Source: Acetobacter indonesiensis
Lineage (GTDB): Bacteria; Pseudomonadota; Alphaproteobacteria; Acetobacterales; Acetobacteraceae
Assembly (NCBI RefSeq): GCF_000963945.1
Contig: NZ_BAMW01000006.1
Location: 296,737-360,736, forward strand
Direction of reading: 5' to 3'
Length of the DNA stretch: 64,000 bases
In this document: piece after piece, positions 6,623 to 16,004 of the stretch
How the letters are laid out: each line of letters begins with the position of its first letter
Numbering within the stretch: the first letter of the stretch is position 1
The notes under the pieces: model-generated
What the model was told of the DNA's origin: nothing
What the model saw: the letters and a program-made list of their open reading frames with translations, nothing else
The model's database searches: none
Position numbers and translations under genes: made by a program

Positions 6623-9217
6623 ATGCTCTCCGCACCCATAGGTCGTTTCATTACATTCTGTGCGCGTCATGCTTATGCAACTGTCGCACTTTTCTTCATC
6701 CTGTCGGGCGGCGCTGTTTTTGCCGGCATGAACTTTCTGGGTGTGACAACAGACACCAGCAAAATGCTGTCTGACCGTCTGGAATGGAAACAGCGCTCAG
6801 ATGAGATGGGGCGGTTATTCCCGCAAAAGGAAAATCTGCTGGTTGCGGTCATTGAAGCGGATCTGCCTGAAGAAGGGCGTGAGACAGCCCGTCTGTTGGC
6901 GGAACGTCTTTCTGCTGACCATACACATTTCAACTTTGCTGAACGCCCGGACGCTAATCCGTATCTGATGCGCAACGGGTTGATGTTTCTTGAACCCCAG
7001 CCGCTCTCACAGGTGCTGAACGACACGATTACGGCGCAGCCTTTTCTGTCCGCTCTGGCACAGGACCCTTCAGCCCGTGGGCTGTTTGGGACCCTGTCCA
7101 TGATTGCCGAAGGTGTGAAGCAGGGGCAGGCTGACCTTGGTGGTTTTCAGGCTGCACTTGGTGGCTTTGCAGACAATATGGAAAAGGCTGCTGCGGGCCA
7201 TCCACAGCTTCTGTCCTGGGAACGACTGCTGGGCGGCAAACTGTCTGATCTGTCAGGCCGCTACCAGTTTGTGGTGACACAGCCCAAGCTGGATTACGGG
7301 TCTTTTCAGCCCGGTGGTGCTGCGGCTGATGCCATGAAAAAGGCTGCGGATTCGCTTGAATTCGTGCGCAACGGGCATGTGAAAGTGCATCTGACAGGTC
7401 AGGTGCAGCTTGATGATGAAGAATTTGCCACGGTGGCAGAAGGCATGGTGGCAGGCCTGCTGGGGTCACTGGCCTTGGTGACACTGTGGCTTGTTCTGGC
7501 AGTGCGGTCCTGGCGTGTGGTGCTGCCAATTGTGGTGACACTGGTTGTTGGTCTGCTGCTGACCACAGGCTTTGCCGCTGTTGCCGTTGGCACGTTGAAT
7601 CTGATTTCAGTGGCGTTTGCTATTCTGTTTGTTGGGATTGCAGTTGATTTTGCTATTCAGTTTTCGGTGCGGTTCCGTGCGCAGCATCAGGATGGTGGCA
7701 GCGAGCAGGGTATTTTAGCGGCTCTGGCCGAAACGGGTGATGAAACGGGGCACCAGATTCTGGTGGCTGCCCTTGCAACGTCTGCTGGCTTTCTGGCCTT
7801 TACCCCGACAGCGTTTCTGGGTGTTGCCCAGCTTGGGCTGATTGCGGGTATTGGCATGATGGTGGCATTTGTCTGCACCATTGGCCTCCTGCCTGCGTTG
7901 CTGAAAATCTGTCACCCACCGCTTGATTGCCCCAGCATGGGCTATGCTTTCATGCAGCCGGTTGATGTGAAAATCCGTCATCATCGTAAGGTTATTCTGG
8001 CGGTATTTGGCGTGGTTGCTGTGCTGGGTCTGGTGCTTGTGCCGCGTTTGCAGTTTGATGGTGACCCACTGCACACCAAAAACCCGAATTCCGAGGGGAT
8101 GAAGGCGCTTCATCTGCTCATGACCAATCCGCAGTCATCCCCCTACAGTGCGGAACTGCTGGTTAAATCTCTTGATGAAGCAAAAACACAGGCCGCGCGT
8201 CTTTCTGATGTGCCGGGTGTGCACGACGCCATGTGGCTTGGGTCTTTCGTGCCGGAAAAGCAGGACGAAAAGCTGGCCCTGATTCAGGATGCAGCCTCTA
8301 TTCTACTGCCGACTCTTATTGTGCCGTCCCCCAAACCTGCGCCTGATGCACAGGCTTTGCGTGATGCAGCCCAGAATACCGCAACGGCGCTGGGCGGTAT
8401 TCTGGATAAACTGCCGCCACAGGACCCCTTGCGTCGTATTCAGGCTGCATTGGCCAAACTAGCAACATCCTCTGACCAGATTGTGCAGGGGGCCAATACG
8501 GCACTTGTGCGCTTCCTGCCGCAGGAACTTGACCAGCTACGGGTCATGCTTCAGGCGAAGCCGGTCACGCTGAAAGACGTACCGCCAGAACTGGCTGACG
8601 ATTACCTGCTGCCCGATGGACGGGCCTTGGTTGAGGTTCACCCGACCGGCGTGATGTCAAACAGCGGTGCGTTACGGAAATTCGTGACATCCCTGCAAAA
8701 GGTTGAGCCCAATATTGCCGGCACTGCTGTTGATATTGTTGAAAGCGCACGGTCAATTGTGAAAGCCTTTGAACAGGCAGCGGCGGCGGCCATTGTCATG
8801 ATCGCGCTTATCCTGTTCCTCGCCTTGCGGCGCGTGACCCATATGGCGCTGGTGCTGGCACCGTTGATGCTGTCAGCCCTTATGACGGTCATTCTGATTG
8901 TGCTGCTGCCTGAAACACTGAACTTCGCCAACATCATCGCGCTGCCATTGCTGTTGGGGGTTGGGGTTTCCTTCAACATCTATTTCGTCATGAACTGGCG
9001 GGATGGCGTGAAGTATCCTCTGGCATCCCCCACAGCGCGCGCAGTTCTGTTTTCTGCACTGACGACGGGCACCGCTTTTGGGTCACTTGCTCTGTCACAT
9101 CATCCGGGCACAGCCAGCATGGGGCGTCTGCTGCTGCTGTCTCTTGCCTGCACATTATTGGCAACATTGCTGTTTGTGCCCGCCATGCTGCCAAAGCGGG
9201 AAAGTGATGAACGGTGA
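6623..9217 (+). CDS. hpnN: Hopanoid-associated RND transporter HpnN
   Basis: HpnN is an MMPL/RND-type pump which, from work on the family, moves hopanoids from the inner to the outer membrane. The 864-residue protein has the family's duplicated plan: one N-terminal membrane helix (about 12-37), a large periplasmic domain, a block of five helices near residues 270-430, then a second helix near 455-475, a second periplasmic domain and a final block of helices near 715-855. The N-terminus resembles HpnN proteins. It follows hpnL by 114 bases on the same strand and ends just before a strong bidirectional terminator. The hopanoid synthesis genes themselves are not in this window. Confidence 0.88.
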   Translation: MLSAPIGRFITFCARHAYATVALFFILSGGAVFAGMNFLGVTTDTSKMLSDRLEWKQRSDEMGRLFPQKENLLVAVIEADLPEEGRETARLLAERLSADHTHFNFAERPDANPYLMRNGLMFLEPQPLSQVLNDTITAQPFLSALAQDPSARGLFGTLSMIAEGVKQGQADLGGFQAALGGFADNMEKAAAGHPQLLSWERLLGGKLSDLSGRYQFVVTQPKLDYGSFQPGGAAADAMKKAADSLEFVRNGHVKVHLTGQVQLDDEEFATVAEGMVAGLLGSLALVTLWLVLAVRSWRVVLPIVVTLVVGLLLTTGFAAVAVGTLNLISVAFAILFVGIAVDFAIQFSVRFRAQHQDGGSEQGILAALAETGDETGHQILVAALATSAGFLAFTPTAFLGVAQLGLIAGIGMMVAFVCTIGLLPALLKICHPPLDCPSMGYAFMQPVDVKIRHHRKVILAVFGVVAVLGLVLVPRLQFDGDPLHTKNPNSEGMKALHLLMTNPQSSPYSAELLVKSLDEAKTQAARLSDVPGVHDAMWLGSFVPEKQDEKLALIQDAASILLPTLIVPSPKPAPDAQALRDAAQNTATALGGILDKLPPQDPLRRIQAALAKLATSSDQIVQGANTALVRFLPQELDQLRVMLQAKPVTLKDVPPELADDYLLPDGRALVEVHPTGVMSNSGALRKFVTSLQKVEPNIAGTAVDIVESARSIVKAFEQAAAAAIVMIALILFLALRRVTHMALVLAPLMLSALMTVILIVLLPETLNFANIIALPLLLGVGVSFNIYFVMNWRDGVKYPLASPTARAVLFSALTTGTAFGSLALSHHPGTASMGRLLLLSLACTLLATLLFVPAMLPKRESDER

Positions 9218-9260
9218 GGCGCTTCTTTGCTTCCCATCGTTCTTTCTAACCATCGCCAAT

Positions 9261-9289
9261 AAAAAAGGCCCCAGAGGGGGCCTTTTTTA
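9261..9289. terminator. Bidirectional rho-independent terminator between hpnN and the MFS gene
   Basis: AAAAAAGGCCCC and GGGGGCCTTTTTT form a GC-rich hairpin with an A tract on one side and a T tract on the other. It lies between convergent genes and can stop transcription in both directions. Confidence 0.92.
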
Positions 9290-9308
9290 TTGCCATAAGT
9301 CGTAGGGT

Positions 9309-10448
9309 TCAGGGTGAGGTTGCAGCTTTCTGGAGAGGCTTTCTTTGCAACACAACCAACGCCACGCAGGCCAATATGCCGCCACATGCCAGAACGGCAA
9401 ATGCTCCACCGGATGACAGCGTGAGGCCACCCACCAGCGCACCTGTGCCAATGCCCGCATTGAAACCCGTCACGCAGAATGAGGATGCGGCTTCATGCTG
9501 GCTTGGGGCGAGTTCAAGGGCATAGCTTTGAAGGCCCAGATTCATAAGGGCAGCGATAACGCCCCACAATGTCAGATCAACCCACGCAAGGGCGGGCATC
9601 TGGCTGGAGAGCATTAGCAGACCAAGGCTAGCAACTAACCCTACCAACGCCAGCCCAACAGAACGACCTGCGGAAAACGGCAGGCGACCGCCCAGCCAGT
9701 TACCAAGAATACCCGCGCCACCAAAGACCAGCAGCATAAGGGGAATCTGGGCCGATGTGGCTGAAACAAGGCTTTGCAGAAGCGGCACGACATATGTGTA
9801 AGCTGCAAAATGCGCGGTGACGGCACAGGCTGTTAAAAGCGCGATGTAACGCAGCGTAGGCTGTCGTATCAGGTGCCGGATATCAATGTGACGCCGGGCG
9901 CTGGGCAGCGGGGGTAAAAGAACCAGTGCCGCAGCCAATACAGCAACACCCAACGCACCACTAAGGGAAAAAGCAGCGCGCCAGCCAACCCAATGGCCGA
10001 TAGCAGACGCCAGCGGGATGCCCCCGGCAAATGCGACAGCCACCCCTGTAAATGCCAGCGCAGTTGCACGGGCGATTGGCAATTCAGGTGCAAGGCGCAC
10101 AGCCAACCCGGAGATAATGGACCAGAAGATGCCATGCCCAAGAGCAAGCACAACCCGTAAAAGTGCCATGACGGCATAGTTGGGGGCCATAGCAGACAGC
10201 AGATTGACCGCCCCGACCAGTGCCAGCAGCAGGGCCACCAGAAAACGCCGATCGATGCCAGATGTTAAAATGGTTAGGGGAATGGCGGTTAAAGCCACCA
10301 GCCACGCATAGCCTGTAACCAATAGACCGACCTGCGCTTCTGACACATTCAGGCCATGGGCAATGTCAGTCAGCAAGCCGATGGGCAGAATTTCCGTTAC
10401 CTGCCAGACGAAGGCCCCAAAGGAGAGCACAAGAATACGCGCCATCAT
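9309..10448 (-). CDS. Major facilitator superfamily exporter (DHA1 / sugar-efflux-like)
   Basis: This is a 12-helix MFS transporter of about 379 residues. The mature N-terminus reads LSFGAFVWQVTEILPIGLL, which is typical of DHA1-family exporters such as SotB/AraJ, and it is followed by regularly spaced hydrophobic helices. The longer ORF to 10580 begins with a polar, proline-rich extension with no membrane character, so I choose the tandem ATGs at 10448/10445, preceded by GGGAG. The substrate cannot be read from sequence; sugars, arabinose-like compounds or drugs are known for relatives. The gene stands alone between two terminators, with nothing recognisable in the roughly 290 bases upstream. 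Confidence 0.85.
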   Translation of the reverse strand: MMARILVLSFGAFVWQVTEILPIGLLTDIAHGLNVSEAQVGLLVTGYAWLVALTAIPLTILTSGIDRRFLVALLLALVGAVNLLSAMAPNYAVMALLRVVLALGHGIFWSIISGLAVRLAPELPIARATALAFTGVAVAFAGGIPLASAIGHWVGWRAAFSLSGALGVAVLAAALVLLPPLPSARRHIDIRHLIRQPTLRYIALLTACAVTAHFAAYTYVVPLLQSLVSATSAQIPLMLLVFGGAGILGNWLGGRLPFSAGRSVGLALVGLVASLGLLMLSSQMPALAWVDLTLWGVIAALMNLGLQSYALELAPSQHEAASSFCVTGFNAGIGTGALVGGLTLSSGGAFAVLACGGILACVALVVLQRKPLQKAATSP

Positions 10449-10731
10449 GAGCGGAGGGCTCCCACCATGAGAACGCGTTTCACAGAACAGCAGCAGAAGA
10501 GGAAAGCGGGTGGGAGGAACGGGCAGGAGCGGGCAATGGGTGTCTGGTGAAACACGAGGCATCCCTAAGCTGGAGGACAAGAAAATGGTCGGGTGCGGTT
10601 AGAATACAGCCAAATGAGAGGTGTTCTGTGCCGACAAAGAACTGACCAGAGAGCGGGAGAAAACAGACTTTACAAAACAGGAGACGTTTTTGACAAATAT
10701 GCGCTGCACGTAGCCTGTGGTTTTGGCGTGG

Positions 10732-10766
10732 TTGCAAAAGAAAACCCCCTGACACAGCAGGGGGTT
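10732..10766 (-). terminator. Rho-independent terminator of the sulfide:quinone oxidoreductase gene
   Basis: On the minus strand, AACCCCCTG (10766-10758) and CAGGGGGTT (10751-10743) form a 9-bp stem with a 6-base loop, followed by TTTTCTTTTGC. It lies 28 bases after the stop codon of the 10794-12053 gene. Confidence 0.9.
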
Positions 10767-10793
10767 CCATCACGCCAGCAGGTTAAGCGGCTG

Positions 10794-12053
10794 TTATGCT
10801 TTGCTCCATTCCGGGTGGTGGGGCACCGAAATGTCACGGCCTTTGAGCATCATGTCCCAATACACGCGGGGGAAGACGGTAGATTTCAGATACCAAGCAA
10901 AGCGGCTGGGTTTCCGCTGGTCGTAAGGGAAGCTGGGTGCCGGTTTGCCGCCATACAGGAATTCGGCCAGCACGATTTTGCCATACCCGACTGTCAGCGG
11001 GCACGCACCGTAACCGTCATACGCACCAGAAAGCGGCTTCCCATCAAGTGAGTCCAGCAGGTTTGTCACCACAACCGGGGTCTGGGCACGGGCCGCAGCC
11101 ATGGTCTTGGCATTAGAGGTGCCAATCACATCACCCAGCCCAAAAATGGTGGGATATTTGGTGTGTTGAAGGGTGGCAGGGTCAACATCGACCCACCCGC
11201 CGCTTCCTGCTAGTGGGCTTTGCTTAACAAAATCAGGAGCACTTTGCGGTGGGGTGACATGCAGCATGTCAAACTCTTTCACCACATGCTCGGTTTTGCC
11301 CTCGGCATTCGTGATGGCAAAGGTTGCTTTGCGCTCTGGCCCGTTTACGGCAATCAGATTGTGTTTGTATTGCAGGTTGATACCGTAATAATCCACGGCA
11401 TCCTGCAAGGACGGACGGTAGTACGCCACACCAAACAGCGCATCACCCGCCAGGCAGAATTCAACATTTGTGCGGAAGAGGGTGCCGTGCTTGCGCCAGT
11501 AGTCTGACGCCAGATACGCAATTTTCTGCGGTGCGCCAGCGCACTTAATCGGCATGGGGGGCTGTGTGAACAGCGCTGTGCCACCTGCCAGAGACTGGAT
11601 GCAGGTCCAGGTATATTCCACCGTTTCCTTGGAATAGTTGCTGCATACTCCGTTGCGGCCCAACGTGTCTTTCAGGCCTTCAATCTTGTCCCAATCCAGT
11701 TGCAGGCCGGGGCAGACCACCAGACGATTGTAAGCAACGGTGCGTCCATCTTCCAGCGTGACACGGTTTTCGTCAGGCTGAAAAGACGCCACGGCCGCAC
11801 GGATCCATGTGCTGCCAAAGGGAATAAGCGCGCCTTCCTGTTTCAGCGTGCTTTTCAGCGTCATGGCACCGGCCCCGACCAACGTCCAGCCCGGCTGGTA
11901 GGCATGGGTGGTAGCAGGGTCAATAATGGCAACATCCAGAGACGGGCGTTCACGCAGCAGACGTGCTGCCACGGCAATACCGCCAGACCCGCCCCCCACA
12001 ATAACAACAGTATAGCGAAGGTCCGGCTGGGTGCCGGTAGCTGGCTGGGTCAT
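10794..12053 (-). CDS. sqr: Sulfide:quinone oxidoreductase, type II-like (FAD/NAD(P) disulfide reductase family)
   Basis: Type II SQR oxidises sulfide on the membrane surface and passes electrons to ubiquinone. The N-terminal FAD-binding motif is VVIVGGGSGGIAVAARL (16-32). Two cysteines sit in the contexts expected for the redox pair of mitochondrial-type SQRs: C171 in KCAGAPQK and C351 in GYGACPLTVGYGKIVLAEF. A second FAD motif, FGLGDVIG, is at 304-311. The 419-residue length is normal. It reads away from DUF3297 across a 103-base gap that holds an inverted repeat and a direct repeat. A sulfide detoxification role fits the family, but no persulfide dioxygenase or sulfurtransferase gene is adjacent. 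A more general NADH dehydrogenase-like role is less likely given the cysteines. Confidence 0.88.
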   Translation of the reverse strand: MTQPATGTQPDLRYTVVIVGGGSGGIAVAARLLRERPSLDVAIIDPATTHAYQPGWTLVGAGAMTLKSTLKQEGALIPFGSTWIRAAVASFQPDENRVTLEDGRTVAYNRLVVCPGLQLDWDKIEGLKDTLGRNGVCSNYSKETVEYTWTCIQSLAGGTALFTQPPMPIKCAGAPQKIAYLASDYWRKHGTLFRTNVEFCLAGDALFGVAYYRPSLQDAVDYYGINLQYKHNLIAVNGPERKATFAITNAEGKTEHVVKEFDMLHVTPPQSAPDFVKQSPLAGSGGWVDVDPATLQHTKYPTIFGLGDVIGTSNAKTMAAARAQTPVVVTNLLDSLDGKPLSGAYDGYGACPLTVGYGKIVLAEFLYGGKPAPSFPYDQRKPSRFAWYLKSTVFPRVYWDMMLKGRDISVPHHPEWSKA

Positions 12054-12104
12054 GTGTGATCTCCCTGGACGCTGTCACATTTACACGGTTACATTAACAC
12101 AAGG

Positions 12105-12133
12105 GGATAATTATATAAGGTCTTTAATTATCC
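12105..12133. promoter_or_regulatory. Inverted repeat upstream of sqr, candidate operator
   Basis: GGATAATTA (12105-12113) and TAATTATCC (12125-12133) are perfect 9-bp inverted arms with an 11-base spacer, so the half-sites are two helical turns apart, as expected for a dimeric regulator. A 10-base direct repeat, ACATTWACAC at 12077-12086 and 12091-12100, lies between it and the sqr start. The regulator is unknown. Confidence 0.45.
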
Positions 12134-12156
12134 ATGTGCCATGTGTGGGAAGCAGT

Positions 12157-12396
12157 TCAGTCCTTGATCCAAACTTCCACCGGGCCCTGAAGTTTCATGG
12201 TCAGCGGGTTGCCATGACGGTCGACCGTTTTGCCAACGGCAACACGTACCCAGCCTTCGCTGATGCAATATTCTTCAACATTGGTTTTTTCGACGCCTTT
12301 GAAACGTACGCCAATGCCGCGTTCAAGCAGGGCTTCATTGTAAAAGGGGCTGGCCGGATTAACGGAAAGGCGGTCAGGCAGAGTGTCGGTTGACAT
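12157..12396 (-). CDS. DUF3297 family protein
   Basis: This 79-residue soluble protein has the DUF3297 pattern: DRLSVNPASPFYNEALLERG at the start, then VRFKGVEKTNVEEYC and GWVRVAVGKTVDRHGNPLTM. The family is widespread in Proteobacteria and has no assigned function. It is read in the same direction as the RND pump upstream (82 bases away) and the SQR downstream. Its ATG at 12396 is preceded by AAGGAC, a usable ribosome binding site. It may be an independent housekeeping gene rather than part of either unit. Confidence 0.92.
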   Translation of the reverse strand: MSTDTLPDRLSVNPASPFYNEALLERGIGVRFKGVEKTNVEEYCISEGWVRVAVGKTVDRHGNPLTMKLQGPVEVWIKD

Positions 12397-12478
12397 AGAG
12401 TCAGGTCCTTGTCTGGTTCAAACAATGGCCTGTGTCTTACCGACTTTTGGGGGAAATGGCTATCAGCGCCTCCCGCCG

Positions 12479-15400
12479 TTACGGCGTGCGGGAGGGCGCG
12501 GTGTTTGATGCGGGGTGGCCAGACCGGCTAAACCGGTTGCGTATGGCTGTACCCTTGCGTTTGGTCCATGCCCCAAGCCGATGCATGAACAGATAGACAA
12601 CAGGTGTGGAATACAAAGTTAGCAACTGGCTGGTGGCCAGACCACCAATAACGGCTATGCCCAGCGGGCGGCGCAGTTCAGCCCCGTATCCGTGGCCGAA
12701 AACCAGAGGCACAGCACCAAAGGCGGCCGCAAGTGTTGTCATCAGAATAGGGCGGAAGCGGGTAATACACGCCTGATAGATGGCATCCTGCGGGGCCATG
12801 TTCTGTTCCCGCTCAACATGCAGGGCGAAGTCAATCATCAGAATGGCGTTCTTTTTGACGATGCCAATCAGAAGAATAACGCCAATCATGGCGATGAGCG
12901 AGAAGGGCTGCTGGCAGATCCATAAGGTCAACATTGCCCCCACAGCGGCGGAGGGCAGGGTGGAAAGGATAGTCAGTGGCTGGATATAACTTTCATACAA
13001 CACACCCAATGTGACGTACATGGTCACAAGGGCCGCAACGAAGACCAGCAACTCGTTGATCATGTTTTTCTGCATATCCCCGGCCTGCCCGGAAAAATCA
13101 CCATGCAGGGCTATGGGGGTGTGCAGACTGACCATGGCTTTCTGAATTTCAGACGTGGCGTCGCCCAGAGATTTTCCGGGGGCGAGGTCAAAGGAAATCG
13201 AGCCTGAAATAAAGCCGTTTTCGTGGCTGACTTCCAAGGGGGTGGGGGTTGTCACCAATCGGGCAACAGTTGGCAGCGGCACCATGGTTTCAGAAGATGA
13301 AGACACGGCAGATCCATTGGACGCCCCAGCCCCACCGCCTGCCAGCCGGTTGGCAATGGCGTTGCGGAATGATTGCTCGCTCAGGGTGGTGGCTTTTGAT
13401 GCGGTTGCGTCAGTCGGCTTTTTCACGCGTACAGTGTTTGACGCGATAGCGCCAGAGGCCGTGCCGCCAGAGGTCGAAACCCAAAGCGTTTTCAGCGTTT
13501 CCGGGTTTTCGCGGAAGTATTTCTCAACTTCCATCACCACATAATAGGTCGTTAGCGGGGTGGAAATGGCAGATGCTGTCCGTTGGCCAAAGGCATCGTA
13601 CAAAGCATTGCCGATAAGCTGCGGTGTAATCAGATAACGTGCTGCCGTATCACGCTGGATCAGCACATGCATGGCTGTGCCATTGCCTGATAAGTGGCTG
13701 TTGACCCCAACCAACACCTTGCTCTTGCGCAAAATTTCGGTCAGGCGCGGCACCCAAGTGTAAATATCTTCGTCGTTGTCGCTCTGGAAAATGTAGGTGT
13801 AGGTCCCTTCATGCTGCCGTTGGCCACCCCCGTTGATATCCCCTGAATTGGAGATACTGGCAGTAAGGCCCGGAATGTCGCGCACACGGGCGCGCACGCG
13901 GGCGGCAATCTGTTCAGGCGTGGAAGACCGGCCAGCCTTATCCGTCAACTGGGCAAAAACCTGCGCATTGTTGGCAGAATCTTCCCCAGCAAACCCCAGA
14001 ACGGATTCCACGTCTGGGTCAACCATCATGGCGTCAATCACCTTCTGCGCCTTGGCTGACGTTGCCTTGAAAGAGCTTGTCTGGTCAGTGCTGAGGTAGC
14101 TTTCAATCAGGGAAATATCTTCAGCCGGCAGAATGGTTTTCGACATGACAATCAGAATGCCGATGGTCGCAAAGAAACTGAGCGGCAACGTCGAGAAAAT
14201 AAGCCACGGGTGCCGTAATGCCCACCGCAGGGAGCGTGTGTACCCACGCATCAGGTGGGCCATACCTTTGTCGGTGGTATCCGCCAGCAGCGTCGCGATA
14301 CGGCTGAGGATGTTCCGGTTAGGTTTGGCGGGTGCGCCGTCATGATGCACTTCCAGCATGTAGGCGCACATCATCGGCGTGAGAGAAATTGACAGGAAGA
14401 AAGAGACCGAGACGGCTGTTGTCAGCGTCATGGCAAATTCAAAGAAAATCTTGCCCGGCACGCCCCCAAGCAGCAGCAGCGGCAGAAAGACTGCAATCAG
14501 CGAAATGGTGATGGAAAGGATGGTAAACGCAATTTCGCGAGAGCCAAGAAGCGTTGCCTCCATACGGCTCATACCGTCTTCCATGTGGCGGGCAATGTTT
14601 TCCACCACCACAATGGCATCATCCACCACAAAGCCGGTGGCGATGGTCAGCGCCATGAGCGACAGGGTATCGAGCGAGAAGTTCAGCATATGCATGACGG
14701 CCAAAGAGCCAGCCAGTGAAATGGGCACTGTAATGGCGGGGATCAGCGTTGAACGCCAGCTTCGTAAAAAAGCCAGCACCACCAGCACCACCAGCAAGAC
14801 GGAGATAACCAGCGTATATTGCGTATCAATCAACGCACCGCGGATAGAGACAGACCGGTCAGATACCAGTTTGAAAGACACGTCAGGCGGCAGGGCACTT
14901 GCGAGGATAGTGGTCCGTGCCCGAATGGCGTCCGTTACTTCAATGACGTTTGCGCCCGGCTGGGGGCGGATGACGGCAATAATGGCAGGCTTTTTATTAT
15001 ACCAGCCAGCCTTGCGCTCGTCTTGTGGGCCATTCCGCACTTTGGCAACGTCTGCCAATCGCACGGGGCGGCCGTTACGGTAGCCAATTACCAGATCCTG
15101 ATATTGTTCTGCCGTGCGGGCCTGATCGTTGGTTTCCAGCGTCAGGCGTTGCCCCCCGGAGTCAATAAAGCCCTTTGGGGTATTGGCGTTGGCTGAGGCC
15201 AGAGCAGACCGGACGTCTTCAAACCCGACCCCGTATTTATACAGTAAAAGCGGGTTCATCTCCACGCGCACGGCGGGCTTTGATGCGCCAACCACATCCA
15301 CCCAGCCTACACCCTTAACGCCGCCCAGCAGCGGTTTAAGCCGCGTTTCTGCCAGATCACGCAGGGCGGTGGTGCTGCGGGTGTCTGACGTCATGGTGGC

Positions 15401-15823
15401 CAGCATGATCGGGCTGTCAGACGGATTTGCCTTGAAATATTGCGGCGGCATCAGCAGCGTTGTTGGCATATCTCGCCGGGCGGCCTGCAAGGCGGCTTCA
15501 ACGTCACGCGCGGCCCCGTTAATATCCCGGCTATCATCAAAAAACAGCAGGACGAAGGCGTCTTTATCCGTTGATTCGGACCGCATGCTGGTCAACCCCG
15601 CAATCTGGCCCAAATGCCGTTCAAGCGGGGTTGTGAGCGAGCTTGCCATCTGTTGGGGAGAACTACCCGGCTGGGACGCCACAACATAAATCACGGGTAC
15701 TGAAATGTTGGGCAGATCGGCTACAGGCATGGCACGATAGGCGAAGACACCCGCCAGAACAAAGGCCATGGCCATAAGAATGGTGCCGACAGGGCGCATG
15801 ATAAAAAGCCGGCAGAGTGACAA
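12479..15823 (-). CDS. HAE1-family RND efflux pump (MdtB/MdtC/AcrB-like)
   Basis: This is a 1114-residue proton-driven inner-membrane efflux pump. It has the full RND plan: N-terminal helix with FIMRPVGTILMAMAFVLAG, a pore domain, a helix block including TGFVVDDAIVVVENI with the proton-relay aspartates, a second periplasmic domain with a Gly/Ser/Ala-rich variable loop near residues 790-840, and a second helix block. The start is most likely TTG 15823, since AAGGAAG sits 7 bases upstream and the N-terminus then matches relatives; an ATG start at 15799 would cut into it. No separate adaptor or outer-membrane factor is adjacent, but the HlyD gene of the FUSC cluster lies two genes upstream in the same direction. 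The substrate is unknown. Confidence 0.93.
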   Translation of the reverse strand: MSLCRLFIMRPVGTILMAMAFVLAGVFAYRAMPVADLPNISVPVIYVVASQPGSSPQQMASSLTTPLERHLGQIAGLTSMRSESTDKDAFVLLFFDDSRDINGAARDVEAALQAARRDMPTTLLMPPQYFKANPSDSPIMLATMTSDTRSTTALRDLAETRLKPLLGGVKGVGWVDVVGASKPAVRVEMNPLLLYKYGVGFEDVRSALASANANTPKGFIDSGGQRLTLETNDQARTAEQYQDLVIGYRNGRPVRLADVAKVRNGPQDERKAGWYNKKPAIIAVIRPQPGANVIEVTDAIRARTTILASALPPDVSFKLVSDRSVSIRGALIDTQYTLVISVLLVVLVVLAFLRSWRSTLIPAITVPISLAGSLAVMHMLNFSLDTLSLMALTIATGFVVDDAIVVVENIARHMEDGMSRMEATLLGSREIAFTILSITISLIAVFLPLLLLGGVPGKIFFEFAMTLTTAVSVSFFLSISLTPMMCAYMLEVHHDGAPAKPNRNILSRIATLLADTTDKGMAHLMRGYTRSLRWALRHPWLIFSTLPLSFFATIGILIVMSKTILPAEDISLIESYLSTDQTSSFKATSAKAQKVIDAMMVDPDVESVLGFAGEDSANNAQVFAQLTDKAGRSSTPEQIAARVRARVRDIPGLTASISNSGDINGGGQRQHEGTYTYIFQSDNDEDIYTWVPRLTEILRKSKVLVGVNSHLSGNGTAMHVLIQRDTAARYLITPQLIGNALYDAFGQRTASAISTPLTTYYVVMEVEKYFRENPETLKTLWVSTSGGTASGAIASNTVRVKKPTDATASKATTLSEQSFRNAIANRLAGGGAGASNGSAVSSSSETMVPLPTVARLVTTPTPLEVSHENGFISGSISFDLAPGKSLGDATSEIQKAMVSLHTPIALHGDFSGQAGDMQKNMINELLVFVAALVTMYVTLGVLYESYIQPLTILSTLPSAAVGAMLTLWICQQPFSLIAMIGVILLIGIVKKNAILMIDFALHVEREQNMAPQDAIYQACITRFRPILMTTLAAAFGAVPLVFGHGYGAELRRPLGIAVIGGLATSQLLTLYSTPVVYLFMHRLGAWTKRKGTAIRNRFSRSGHPASNTAPSRTP

Positions 15824-16004
15824 GCTGGGTCTTCCTTGGTCTGAAGCGGTTACCCACCTTTATGGCAGGGCAGAGGCCTGCGCCATTTGGCACAGGGATT
15901 TCATGTCAGTTCTGACATCATAATGTTGAAAGACAGGAACGAAAGCCTGATTTTACTGCATCAGCCCAAGAAGAACATGCTTTTTACACAGAAGACGTCA
16001 GGTT

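Noticed and set aside
10480..10773. 97-codon minus-strand ORF upstream of the MFS gene
   Set aside because: It overlaps the terminator at 10743-10766 and the extended MFS 5' end, and its composition is not protein-like.
14379..15083. Plus-strand ORF of 234 codons inside the RND pump gene
   Set aside because: Antisense to a well-conserved RND gene, with no family resemblance.
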